Under the pieces are notes generated by a model. That model did not search any database. It had not been told where the DNA came from and saw nothing but the letters and a program-made list of their open reading frames with translations. Below, one piece after another: positions 28,584-37,572 of a stretch of DNA of 46,633 nucleotides. Source of the DNA: an uncultured Alphaproteobacteria bacterium (GTDB lineage Bacteria > Pseudomonadota > Alphaproteobacteria > Micavibrionales > Micavibrionaceae). Location: positions 1 to 46,633 of the forward strand of contig CALHAW010000018.1 in NCBI GenBank assembly GCA_937934135.1. Reading direction: 5' to 3'. The position numbers were made by a program, and so were the translations under genes. The stretch's first letter is position 1; every line of letters begins with the position of its first letter.

Positions 28584-31500
28584 TTATTGTACATCAATAT
28601 ATAGGCGGTCTTTCTTATCGGCATGCGGCGCCAAAAGCCCATGTTTGCCTAATCTGGCGGCTGGCGCAACCTGAAGAACCAAACGTGTCCCACCTTGTTC
28701 CAGCTCTTGAATATAGTACCCTTGTAGACGTGATGTAGGTTTTCCTTGATATTCTGGTTGCGCCGTCCAGCCGACAGACGGCATATCAACAATGATAGAA
28801 TTGCTTAAAGGATCTTTTTGCACGCTATAGTCAATCGCCGCATTAAGATCCAACACAACACGCTCCTTATCGCTATGCTTTCCTATACGCGCCGTACGTA
28901 CACGCACATCTCCTTTAACAGAGCTAACTTTTTGAATATTATTATTTCCATTACTTGTTTTAGGCAGGGCGGGCGCCGTTGCATTCGCATTACGAATAAA
29001 AGGATTGCGCTCCTTAAACCCCTTCGCAATAGAAAGGATGTTTTTCACATTCAAGGAACCATCATCCCCCACCTCTGTCTCAATCAAGCCATCAGACGCA
29101 AATTTATTATCATTGGCGTAAATATTAATGCCAAATTGAAACAAGTTATCAGGTGTTAAATCTACAAATTTAAACGGCATCGTTACCCCCGTTTCTGGCG
29201 CAGCGCGAATAGTATAACTATTAGGCGGGATGCGCTCGAACGAGAAATAACCATCAGACGCCGTGCGCGACGTTTGAACAATTTCAGCATCGGCATTCAT
29301 AATTTGAAGATCAAGCCCGCCAAAAGGCGTTCCATTTTCACCAAATAACGTTCCATCAATCGCACCAGTTTCAACCAACGCCAATTCAACATATTGCGCC
29401 ACACCTGGCCGCGGATACACCGCAATACCATCTGTTGCAGAAACAATATACGGATCATCAATAGATTTTTCTAATACCCGCACTGCCTGTTTTGATCCAA
29501 CGGACGTTGTTAACTCCGTAAATAAACCATCTGCATCTGTTTCTTCACGGCTTAAGCGTGGGCCAAGCTGTAATTTCGTTCCTTCGACGGGTTCATCCCC
29601 TTCGCTAAATTCACCATCATAATCTTTATCTAAATACACAAACGCGTTAATCGGCCCTGCATTGCGGAATGGCTCACTACGTGCGATATAACTTTCATCT
29701 TCTCCGTAAGGGCCTAACCCTGTGCTTGCACGGAACAGAAATGTCGTGCCACTTATATTTGACCAGTCTGTTTCAAAACTACCTAGGAATTTTTCAAAAT
29801 CTTTTGTGATTTGAAAACCGATTGTTGTTTCATCAACATTAAAATTGCGCTGCGCGCTTAATCCATAAGAAAAATCTGTACTGGTGCCATAACGCACATC
29901 TGTTCCAATGGTTGTCCCTTCAAGGTTCGGGAAAATATTATAATTAAAAAAGTTTCTAAAACGCCAATTCCCCTCACGTATTGTCGAAGCCAAACGCGCA
30001 TTTGTAAGCGTATGTGAATTATTGGATAGATTTGTTCTTGTACTATGCGTGATACGTGCGCCGCCAATCCCAACAGATTGCCGCGATGTATATTGACGCG
30101 TAGAGGTATCATTATCACGTTCCTGCCCTTGCGTTCCAACATCAAAACCCAATGATCCAAAACCTGTATTGACCGTTTTACGGACATTAAATTCATATTC
30201 CAATGTTTGGCGTTGACCACCACGACGCGCATCAGGACTTTCAAAATTATTAAAGGCAGAAACACGGCTATTTAATTTAAATCCTTTAAAGTCACTAATC
30301 GTTCTTAAATCAACCGCTTCGCCACCATCGACATCTTTATAAAGCTCCAACTGCGCCAATGTTTTACCGTAAGACCCAACCAAACCGGCGGTTAGATAAT
30401 TACGCGCAACTTCTTCAATGCCACCAGAGGCAAGATCATCATCATCCTTAATCGTGCTTACACTCGCAAACGCAGTAAGGCGGCTTGCTAACCCATAGGC
30501 GCCATAAAAATTGGCCGCTAACCCTTGCGGGCGTGAATTATCGCGCGGGTCAATTTCAATAAGGTCACGCTCCGCTTCGACGACTCCGCCAGAATAAATA
30601 AATTTACCCTTTGACGCTAAATTTGATTGGTAAAAATAATTCTCTACCCGCTCTTCTATTTGTCCTTGCGGGCCAAACAAAATAACTTTCACTTCATTTT
30701 GACCGAAAGTTACAATCACATCTTCAAAGCGGTATTCTCCAGAATCATCAACAACACCAAAATCTATTAATTGGTCATTAATATAAAGCTCGGTTTCCCA
30801 ACCGGCGCGCGCAACACCATCAACGGTAATTTCATCAAATTCCGTTTCAAAATTATTCGTATCATTCGTAAAAATAAGACCGCGGCCGCTTGACCCAAAA
30901 GAAATAAGATCACGATTATTTAAACGTACATCGCCCCATTGCACATCTTCCAAATCTAACGGCAAAGCATTAGGGTAAATATTTTGGCGACTAAAACGAA
31001 GTCTGAAATTTTCAGGCTTCCCTAATCGTCCGTCTAAATGCGTATAAGTCGTAGAAAAATCCGCGCTCGCAAAACCTAAATCTTGCACACCAAAAATAGA
31101 GGCACGATACTCTGCCCCATCAATCCGGCCATCATACCCCGCCTCTACATCCAAATCGATCGAAGGCTTTCCTAATAACTGATACGGCGCACCACTGAAC
31201 GGTAGGCTTTCAATATCTGTTTTAGAAACAACAGCCGTTTCTTGACGGCGACGCAAATTTTCTTGGCGCTGCTTTCTTTCTAACGCTAACTGAAATGGCA
31301 ATTTCTTCTCCGAAGCCACACGAAGCACCAAGGCACTAAAATCAACATCAAACTGTACCGGCCATATTTCTTCCAACGCGTCAGACGCGATATACATATC
31401 ATCCGACGTCAAAGAAGGGTCGATATAAGCAATCGGCATTAAGTCCGTTTTGGCCGATTTATAGCTGATCTTTTTTGCCTCTAAATCAATAGAGAACCGA

Positions 31501-31850
31501 TCTTCTTTTGAAAGCACCGCTCCTTTAATCGCGCTTTTTGTGCTGTCTGGATCGATACGAAAATCAAACAAATTGGCAAGCGCCCTAACAGGCAGATAAT
31601 AAACGCCATTACGCTCCAAGGCAAATAGACCTTCTGATAGACGGGTCCCTTCCACCGTCACAACCAGAACGATATCTTCTAATTCATTTCTGTTTGTGAC
31701 CGCGCTATTATCAACGAAAGGCGTTGCCTGATAACTATCAATAAAATTATCTTGCGCGAAAACCTTCCCTAAAAATAGGGAATTTAAAAATAAAATTGCG
31801 AAGCCTGTTGTAAACAAGGCACGCTTTATATGTTTCAAAAATTTATCCAT
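28584..31850 (-). CDS. usher-like outer-membrane protein with C-terminal AMIN domain
   Basis: 1088 residues. The signal peptide ends near VFA (residue 32). Order of regions: a copper-amine-oxidase-N-like (stalk) module about 55-200 with YYLPVRALANLFDF; an usher/FimD-like beta-barrel region about 230-730, with WGDVRLNNRDLISFGSSGRG and a plug-like AGWETELYINDQLIDFG stretch; an EF-hand-like loop DKDYDGEFSEGDE at about 741-753; a carboxypeptidase-regulatory-like domain about 829-885 (ASDGYFSFERIPPNSYTIRA); and an AMIN domain 982-1088 (ARIGKHSDKERVVLDL). Ushers secrete and assemble pilins; AMIN domains bind peptidoglycan or septal sites. It is the last gene of the DUF4402-chaperone cluster. Confidence 0.8.
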   Translation of the reverse strand: MDKFLKHIKRALFTTGFAILFLNSLFLGKVFAQDNFIDSYQATPFVDNSAVTNRNELEDIVLVVTVEGTRLSEGLFALERNGVYYLPVRALANLFDFRIDPDSTKSAIKGAVLSKEDRFSIDLEAKKISYKSAKTDLMPIAYIDPSLTSDDMYIASDALEEIWPVQFDVDFSALVLRVASEKKLPFQLALERKQRQENLRRRQETAVVSKTDIESLPFSGAPYQLLGKPSIDLDVEAGYDGRIDGAEYRASIFGVQDLGFASADFSTTYTHLDGRLGKPENFRLRFSRQNIYPNALPLDLEDVQWGDVRLNNRDLISFGSSGRGLIFTNDTNNFETEFDEITVDGVARAGWETELYINDQLIDFGVVDDSGEYRFEDVIVTFGQNEVKVILFGPQGQIEERVENYFYQSNLASKGKFIYSGGVVEAERDLIEIDPRDNSRPQGLAANFYGAYGLASRLTAFASVSTIKDDDDLASGGIEEVARNYLTAGLVGSYGKTLAQLELYKDVDGGEAVDLRTISDFKGFKLNSRVSAFNNFESPDARRGGQRQTLEYEFNVRKTVNTGFGSLGFDVGTQGQERDNDTSTRQYTSRQSVGIGGARITHSTRTNLSNNSHTLTNARLASTIREGNWRFRNFFNYNIFPNLEGTTIGTDVRYGTSTDFSYGLSAQRNFNVDETTIGFQITKDFEKFLGSFETDWSNISGTTFLFRASTGLGPYGEDESYIARSEPFRNAGPINAFVYLDKDYDGEFSEGDEPVEGTKLQLGPRLSREETDADGLFTELTTSVGSKQAVRVLEKSIDDPYIVSATDGIAVYPRPGVAQYVELALVETGAIDGTLFGENGTPFGGLDLQIMNADAEIVQTSRTASDGYFSFERIPPNSYTIRAAPETGVTMPFKFVDLTPDNLFQFGINIYANDNKFASDGLIETEVGDDGSLNVKNILSIAKGFKERNPFIRNANATAPALPKTSNGNNNIQKVSSVKGDVRVRTARIGKHSDKERVVLDLNAAIDYSVQKDPLSNSIIVDMPSVGWTAQPEYQGKPTSRLQGYYIQELEQGGTRLVLQVAPAARLGKHGLLAPHADKKDRLYIDVQ

Positions 31851-31903
31851 ATAATTCTTTTATGACAGGATCAAGAAGATGCGGATGGAATCACCCGACC
31901 TTA

Positions 31904-31920
31904 TTGTATCATAGATACAA
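31904..31920. promoter_or_regulatory. small dyad between chaperone and usher genes
   Basis: TTGTATC and GATACAA are a perfect 7-bp inverted repeat around ATA, in the 138-base gap between chaperone and usher. It could be an operator or a small RNA hairpin. A dyad this size is expected by chance several times in a window of this length. Confidence 0.2.
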
Positions 31921-31988
31921 CTATACCAAATATTTAACCAAACTGAAATACGGAGTTTTATTTAATTTGAAGCATTTAACAGTATAAA

Positions 31989-32825
31989 TTAAAGCGAGAC
32001 CTTAGCCTCAGACAAAAGCGTCCTTTCTTTACCTAAAAAACTATCTGTTTCATAATACTGAACCGTTAAATTCTTACAGGCAGGCTGATCCGCCTCCCTT
32101 TCTATTTTCATATTAAACTTTCGACCCTTTACTTCCTCATAAAGCGCAATACCCTTGGCTGAATGCAACAAATAACCGCCATCATTACAGACAAAATCAA
32201 GGTCACCATAAACGCTGCGACTTCCCTCTCTTGCTATGTAAAAAGAAGTATTAACAAACCCCTCAGTTTGACTAGCAACCAAATTAGTGACTTGCGCGGT
32301 AACAGACAGCGCGCCCTTACGAACAATAACAGGCATCGTCACGCCCGTTAACAAACGCACCGTTACCCCTGTTTTTCTACCTGTTTTTTCTGAATCTCGT
32401 GCAACCTCTTTGCGAAAACGCTCAACATCTTCTTCGGGACGTATCCATAAATGGGAACGGTATTCACCATCCGCAAGGCCTGCGGGCGTTCTCAACATCA
32501 ACCTAATTTGTTGCGAACTTCTCGGTGGAATAGTCACACGCCGCGGCGCATAACGCACCATGTCAGTAACGGGCTTAATGGCTAACGGTAATGGCTCTCC
32601 GTCCTTAATATGAACAAGGCTTTCTTCCTCAGTCATAATATAATGCCGCCAACCGATCCTATAAGTCATTGGCCTATCTGCGCTGTTGATAAGGGTTAAA
32701 ACTTCGGATCTTTTCGCGCCCTCAAAAACAACACGCTTTAATGTTATTTTAAGCGCATCAGCGCTAGAAAAACTCAAGCCCAACACCATTGAAAAACTTA
32801 TAAAGAATAGTAGAAATTTTTTCAT
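31989..32825 (-). CDS. PapD-like periplasmic pilus chaperone
   Basis: About 278 residues. The signal peptide ends near SSADA. The first Ig-like domain matches chaperone G1/F1 strands: RYAPRRVTIPPRSSQQIRLML then EYRSHLWIRPEE, described in two parts. The second domain is divergent and contains two Cys (FVCNDGGY, PACKNL). Chaperones of this class donate a strand to fold pilin subunits. The ATG at 32825 has a good AAGGAAT ribosome-binding site and gives a normal signal peptide; a longer reading adds 15 residues. It lies between a DUF4402 subunit (60 bases upstream) and the usher (138 bases downstream). Confidence 0.85.
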   Translation of the reverse strand: MKKFLLFFISFSMVLGLSFSSADALKITLKRVVFEGAKRSEVLTLINSADRPMTYRIGWRHYIMTEEESLVHIKDGEPLPLAIKPVTDMVRYAPRRVTIPPRSSQQIRLMLRTPAGLADGEYRSHLWIRPEEDVERFRKEVARDSEKTGRKTGVTVRLLTGVTMPVIVRKGALSVTAQVTNLVASQTEGFVNTSFYIAREGSRSVYGDLDFVCNDGGYLLHSAKGIALYEEVKGRKFNMKIEREADQPACKNLTVQYYETDSFLGKERTLLSEAKVSL

Positions 32826-32885
32826 TTTGATTCCTTCAAAATTAAAGCGAACATTTTTTATTACATCCAAATTACAGACTTATTG

Positions 32886-33395
32886 CTATTGGTAAATAGC
32901 AGATACATTAAACGTACCAAGGTATGTACCTGCCGCCTGATTGGTTGCAATATTAAGCGTACCCCCCAAAGGGAACGTGCTTGGACTTACTGGTAGCGTA
33001 ACGACCTCAATAGGGCCACCACCATTTGTTACAAGATTAAAATCATCAACGCGCATCGTGTCGCCAACGCCATTAGTGACGTCAAAAAACGTTGATGTCA
33101 TGCTTAAGGTAATATTCACACCCGTTGATCCACTCACAGAAAGAACACCTGCAGATTGAAGTCCCGCACCATTAACTAAGGTGACAGACCCTGTGCTTCC
33201 CCGCCCGCCAGCTGTATCAATCGTAACTGTCCCACCGCCGGCCGTACTGGCGGCGATTGTGCCAAAATTAAGCTCTATTGTTGCGGTGGCGACAATCGTA
33301 ATCTGCGCCCGCGCCACATGAGGAGAGAGAGTTAAGGGAATTAAACTACCCGCGGCAATAACCGCTTTATTTAAAAAATTATTTTTCTTCATCAT
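32886..33395 (-). CDS. DUF4402 pilin-like subunit (second)
   Basis: 169 residues with a Sec signal peptide (cleavage near ARA, residue 30). The mature domain is Gly/Thr/Val-rich beta-sandwich sequence with no Cys. It matches DUF4402 in layout (ELNFGTIAAS near the start, TFPLGGTLNIATNQAAGTY near the end). The C-terminus AGTYLGTFNVSAIYQ has Gly 14 residues from the end and a penultimate Tyr, the beta-zipper motif of chaperone-usher pilins. The gene follows the first DUF4402 gene and precedes the chaperone, on the same strand. Confidence 0.8.
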   Translation of the reverse strand: MMKKNNFLNKAVIAAGSLIPLTLSPHVARAQITIVATATIELNFGTIAASTAGGGTVTIDTAGGRGSTGSVTLVNGAGLQSAGVLSVSGSTGVNITLSMTSTFFDVTNGVGDTMRVDDFNLVTNGGGPIEVVTLPVSPSTFPLGGTLNIATNQAAGTYLGTFNVSAIYQ

Positions 33396-33398
33396 ATA

Positions 33399-33439
33399 AA
33401 AAACCTGCCTTCCAACACTAAGTCAGAACACAGGTTTTT
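33399..33439 (-). terminator. hairpin/attenuator between the two DUF4402 genes
   Basis: On the minus strand AAAAACCTG and CAGGTTTTT form a 9-bp stem around a 23-base loop, followed by T-rich sequence. The 3' arm contains AGG, which lies close to the next ATG and could be its ribosome-binding site. Such a hairpin could lower expression of the downstream subunit, chaperone and usher relative to the first subunit. The A/T-rich stem and long loop make it a weak terminator. Confidence 0.4.
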
Positions 33440-33459
33440 CAAAGAATTATTTCTAATTA

Positions 33460-34014
33460 TTACTGGTAACTTGCGTTAATTGTAAACACACCAGTGTAAC
33501 TACCAGCAACCTGACCAGCACCAACGTTAAGGTCTGCACCAATCGGATATGTTGTTGGAGAGGCCGCTAAAACAACATCTTGTTGCGTACCCCCAGCATT
33601 TGTTTCAATCTGGAAGTTATTCACAACCATTGTTTCTGGACCAGCTGTCCGCGTCACGTTATAAGTCGTCGCGTCCATCTGTAAACGAATTGTTGGGCCA
33701 ATCGCACCTGTCACGCTGACAACACCAGCCGCCGGCGTAATCGCACCCGCAACCAACGTCACGTTTGCACCTGCAACTGTTCTTGCACTGGCGGTATCTA
33801 ATGTCACCACGTCACCAGCAGCGGTCGCTACTGTCATAGAACCAAACTGAATATCAGTTGGAACCGCCAAGACAATTGGCGTCAAAATCTCTGCTGTCAT
33901 ATTACCTGTTGCCGAGGCCGCATATCCTTGCGGAGCAACAGCGGCACTTAGAGCGATCAGACCTGTTCCGACCATCAACGCTTTATTTACCTTGTTTGTT
34001 TTATTACTTTCCAT
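33460..34014 (-). CDS. DUF4402 pilin-like subunit (first, likely major)
   Basis: 184 residues with a Sec signal peptide ending near GYAAS (residue 32). Mature DUF4402-like beta-sandwich, no Cys; key parts are ILAVP-type hydrophobic start (PIVLAVPTDIQFGSM), TLDTASARTV and YPIGADLNVGAGQVAGSY. The last residues AGSYTGVFTINASYQ have Gly at position 14 from the end and a penultimate Tyr, as in chaperone-usher pilins. The ribosome-binding site is AAGGAAG. It is first in the cluster and upstream of a possible attenuator, so it is probably the most abundant subunit. Paralogue of the next gene. Confidence 0.8.
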   Translation of the reverse strand: MESNKTNKVNKALMVGTGLIALSAAVAPQGYAASATGNMTAEILTPIVLAVPTDIQFGSMTVATAAGDVVTLDTASARTVAGANVTLVAGAITPAAGVVSVTGAIGPTIRLQMDATTYNVTRTAGPETMVVNNFQIETNAGGTQQDVVLAASPTTYPIGADLNVGAGQVAGSYTGVFTINASYQ

Positions 34015-34218
34015 AGCTTTTCTCGCTTCCTTTAAAACTAAAATAATAGATAGATATATATTTAATTTTACACAAATTGTTATTAAGAAATCGTTAAGAT
34101 TAAATAAGAATACAGAATGTATAAGATCTTTTTATATTCTAAGAATAAGATATCATAAAATCCCGTCATTCCAAACAGCTTAAGGGAATTTAAAAATAAA
34201 AAAGGAATTTTAAACAAT

Positions 34219-36597
34219 ATGTCTAATAATCAACATGTTACATTAGAGCAAGCTCTTCAAATTGCACAGCAACACCATCAGGCAGGAAACTTAACTCTCG
34301 CGGAAACCACTTATCGAGACATTATCGCCGTAATGCCTGATAATTTCACAAGTTTATATCAGTTGGCTTTCATTTCTTACCAGCAACAAAAGCTGGATGA
34401 CGCCCTCTCCTTTATCGAAAAAGCACTCACACTTGAACCAAATAGAGCAGACGCACATAACGCATACGCCGTTATGCTGGAACAAAAAGGCAATATAGGA
34501 AAAGCCCTTGAAGAATGGCAAAAAGCCATTGAAATTGATTCTAATTGCTATGATGCCTACATTAATTTAACAAATGCCTACTGGAAAATAGAAGAATACG
34601 AAAAAGCATGCACGCACGGTAAAAAGGCCATATCCCTTAATCCAGAACAAGCCAATGGTTATATTAATTATGGCGCGGCGCTTGTTTCTTTAGGAAAAAC
34701 AGAAGAAGCCATCAAAAATTGGGAAAAAGCCCTTGAACTCCACGAAGACCATCCCAATGCCCTTATCAATCTTGGAAATTCTTATAGAAATTTGGGCGAT
34801 TTCGCCAAAGCAGAAGAATATTGCCGCCGCGCCTTAGAAATCGTCCCCAATGATCCTTCCGCCCATCAAAATATGGGAAGCTTGTTACTTGATCAATCGC
34901 ATGTTGATAAAGCGGAAGAACATTACCGCAAAGCCATTCAATATAAGCCAGATTATGTTGACGCGCATAATAACCTCTCTCTCGTTATGATGTATCAACT
35001 GCGCTATGACGAAGCCGCCTCTTCTGCCCGCATGGCGTTGGCGTTTGATGCTGATAATGTCGAAGCTCTCGCCAATCTTTCTGTGGCGTTACGCAATCTT
35101 AGCCAGTTTCAAGAAGCAGAAATCACAGCAAGAAAAGCACTTACCCTACAACCTGATTCAATCGAGGCCAAAATTGATCTGGCCGATATTCTTTTTCTTT
35201 CTGACCGCTACCAAGAAGCCGAAACAATTTTCGAAGATGTAAAAGAATTGGAGCCTGACTCTGCGCGTATCTATATGAAGCTCTCTTCCGCCCAAGAACG
35301 CCTTAATAAATATGACGAAGCGCTGATCTCAATGGATAAAGCAGAAGAGCTGAACCCCGAAATGCCAGAAATTTACTACAAAAAAGGCAGCATCCTGTTA
35401 ACCGCAAACCGCGTCAAAGAAAGCATCGCAGCCTTTGATAAGGCATTAGAGCTTAATCCAGAATATGTTTATGCCCTATCAAGCAAGTCTGAATCCTTAC
35501 AAGCAAATGGGCAAATGGAAGAGTCTAAAAAAGTTCTCGAACAAGGCCTCGCAATTAATGACAACATCCCTTCCCTTTATATGAGTATGAGCAAGGTTCA
35601 TAAATTTAGCGAAGACGATACATACTTTCATAAAATGAAAGCGCTTTATAAAAACTCTGAAAAAATGGGTAGCGCCGAAGCGGCCGTTTTAAATTTTGCC
35701 CTATTTAAGGCCTGCCAAGATGTTGGAGATTATCAACAAGCGTTCGAGCATTTAAAACAAGGGAATAATTTAAAACGTAAAACAGTCCCCTTTAACAGAA
35801 CAACACAAAAAGATAATTTTTTAATCATCCCAGAATCCTGCACACCCGAAATTTACAAACAATTTGAAGGCAAAGGATATGAATCAGATATTCCTGTATT
35901 TATCGTTGGCATGCCCCGTTCTGGTACAACATTAACAGAACAAATTATCTCATCCCATCCTGATGCCTATGGCGCGGGGGAACTGTATCACCTGTCTAAT
36001 TTAGAAAAAACATTCGGCTCAACCAGCCCCAATAATGCCTATGAAATGGGGAAAAGTTATATTGAATCGATCAAATCACTCCACCCTGACGCGGCAAAAG
36101 CCAAACGCATTACAGATAAAATGCCCGGAAATTATATTCGTATTTTACAAATTATTGCGACCCTACCAAAGGCAAAAATCATTCATTGCAAACGAAATCC
36201 AATGGATACCGCCCTATCTTGCTACAAACAGCTTTTTGCACAGGGGCAATATTGGTCTTATGACCTTGAAGAGCTGGGTGAGCATTACGCTTTTTACGAA
36301 ATGATTATGAAGCATTTTAAAGATCATTTTGATGATCACTTTATTGAAGTTGACTATGAAGAAACCGTGACTGATTTTGAAACACAGGCGCGCCGCTTAA
36401 TTAATTATGCGGATCTTGATTGGCATGATGCCTGCTTGGAACCGCATAAGCAAAAACGCTCTGTCCTCACGGCCAGTAAAGCGCAGGTTGTAAAACCCGT
36501 TTACAAAACATCAGTTGAGGCATGGCGTCGTTACGAAACACAAATGCAACCCTTCATTGAATCTCTAGAAAAATATCGTAAAAAATACGTGGCCTAA
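34219..36597 (+). CDS. TPR-repeat protein with C-terminal sulfotransferase domain
   Basis: 792 residues. About a dozen TPR units fill residues 5-480 (typical helices: ALEEWQKAIEID, DAYINLTNAYWK, ALINLGNSYRNLGD). From about 555 a sulfotransferase domain follows, with the PAPS-binding loop FIVGMPRSGTT near 561-571 and an IHCKRNPMDTALS motif near 655 contributing the 3'-phosphate site. Proteins with this layout are widespread in proteobacteria; substrates are mostly unknown. It is transcribed away from the DUF4402 cluster, about 200 bases from the first subunit. The ribosome-binding site is AAGGAA. Its stop codon overlaps the stop of the convergent BASS-like gene. Confidence 0.88.
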   Translation: MSNNQHVTLEQALQIAQQHHQAGNLTLAETTYRDIIAVMPDNFTSLYQLAFISYQQQKLDDALSFIEKALTLEPNRADAHNAYAVMLEQKGNIGKALEEWQKAIEIDSNCYDAYINLTNAYWKIEEYEKACTHGKKAISLNPEQANGYINYGAALVSLGKTEEAIKNWEKALELHEDHPNALINLGNSYRNLGDFAKAEEYCRRALEIVPNDPSAHQNMGSLLLDQSHVDKAEEHYRKAIQYKPDYVDAHNNLSLVMMYQLRYDEAASSARMALAFDADNVEALANLSVALRNLSQFQEAEITARKALTLQPDSIEAKIDLADILFLSDRYQEAETIFEDVKELEPDSARIYMKLSSAQERLNKYDEALISMDKAEELNPEMPEIYYKKGSILLTANRVKESIAAFDKALELNPEYVYALSSKSESLQANGQMEESKKVLEQGLAINDNIPSLYMSMSKVHKFSEDDTYFHKMKALYKNSEKMGSAEAAVLNFALFKACQDVGDYQQAFEHLKQGNNLKRKTVPFNRTTQKDNFLIIPESCTPEIYKQFEGKGYESDIPVFIVGMPRSGTTLTEQIISSHPDAYGAGELYHLSNLEKTFGSTSPNNAYEMGKSYIESIKSLHPDAAKAKRITDKMPGNYIRILQIIATLPKAKIIHCKRNPMDTALSCYKQLFAQGQYWSYDLEELGEHYAFYEMIMKHFKDHFDDHFIEVDYEETVTDFETQARRLINYADLDWHDACLEPHKQKRSVLTASKAQVVKPVYKTSVEAWRRYETQMQPFIESLEKYRKKYVA

Positions 36598-37502
36598 TTC
36601 TGGCTTCGCTTAGAAAAATAATATTGCGCGGCGGCGACGTAAATACTAAACACAATTTCGCTCAACACGATGAAAATTACCGTCACCCCATCAAAATACG
36701 CAAAGGCAACCCCCACGGCGAGGGAATTATTCATCGCCCCCGATGCAAAGATAAAAGGAACGCGGGCTTCGGGTTGTATGAAGCGGGAATAAATAACACC
36801 AAAAAGATATAAAAAGAAAAACAAGCCCATCATCACCGCAAAGCCTGAATAAATAAGTGTCAAATTTTCAAAAAATACTTGTTTTTGTGTCGCAACCACA
36901 ATCGTTAAAATAAGCGATAGAATAATAACAGGAACAGTATTGTTATATTTTTTAATAAGCGCGACAGATTTTCCGTGTCGTGAAAAAATCCCAAAATAAA
37001 GAAAAATTGGAAAAACTACGACAAGCAAAAGCGTTAAAAATAAGCTCAATACATCAACCGATATTTGTTCACCAATAAACGAAAATACGCCTGGAATAAC
37101 AATAGGTGACATCAAACTAGTTATTAAAATTAAACTTAACCCTAATACAACATTGGCATTACTCATTGAACAAAGCGCAGCCACCGTCACCCCCGCAGGC
37201 ATAAGCGCCAATAACAATGCACCAATCGCAAATTCAGGAAAAAACGCGACGAAGAAATAATACAGAACCAACGGCAATAAAATAAACCGCACTAACGTAA
37301 ATAGTCCTATTTCAAAAATATCCGTCTTCAAAAAATCTCTTGGCTCAATATTCGCGCACGACATAAAAATAAGGATTGCCGTCAGGGTAATAACAATTTC
37401 ATCTGCCGCGTCGCCAAAACTGGGAACAAAAAAACCCATAAAGGCACCAAATAATAATAAGAGCGAGAAATTATTCTCAATAAGAGTTTTGATTTTGGTC
37501 AT
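36594..37502 (-). CDS. BASS/SBF-like transporter, copy 1
   Basis: 302 residues, nine or ten membrane helices, bile-acid:sodium symporter fold. Seen: PRDFLKTDIFEIG before helix 3, ALMPAGVTVAALCS in the helix-4 region and ASGAMNNSLAVGVAF in the helix-9 region, the two parts of the BASS ion-binding core. The ATG at 37502 (MTKIKTL) is preferred over one four codons upstream because the GGAA just before it, which overlaps the upstream ATGG, gives a proper ribosome-binding site. The substrate is unknown. It is in tandem with a paralogue upstream and convergent with the TPR-sulfotransferase gene. Confidence 0.75.
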   Translation of the reverse strand: MTKIKTLIENNFSLLLLFGAFMGFFVPSFGDAADEIVITLTAILIFMSCANIEPRDFLKTDIFEIGLFTLVRFILLPLVLYYFFVAFFPEFAIGALLLALMPAGVTVAALCSMSNANVVLGLSLILITSLMSPIVIPGVFSFIGEQISVDVLSLFLTLLLVVVFPIFLYFGIFSRHGKSVALIKKYNNTVPVIILSLILTIVVATQKQVFFENLTLIYSGFAVMMGLFFFLYLFGVIYSRFIQPEARVPFIFASGAMNNSLAVGVAFAYFDGVTVIFIVLSEIVFSIYVAAAQYYFSKRSQN

Positions 37503-37507
37503 ATATG

Positions 37508-37513
37508 ATTCCA
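37508..37513 (-). promoter_or_regulatory. ribosome-binding site deciding the start of BASS copy 1
   Basis: On the minus strand TGGAAT sits seven bases before the ATG at 37502. The first in-frame ATG overlaps it and has no purine-rich sequence upstream of itself, so the second ATG is more likely used. Confidence 0.5.
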
Positions 37514-37572
37514 TTATTTTAAAAGTAGATAATAACGCCTTGATTTATCATTCGAATACTAAGAAACGCACA

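Noticed and set aside
34135-34147. TATTCT/AGAATA dyad in the region between the first DUF4402 gene and the TPR-sulfotransferase
   Set aside because: A 6-bp A/T-rich dyad with a one-base centre is common by chance; no claim is made.
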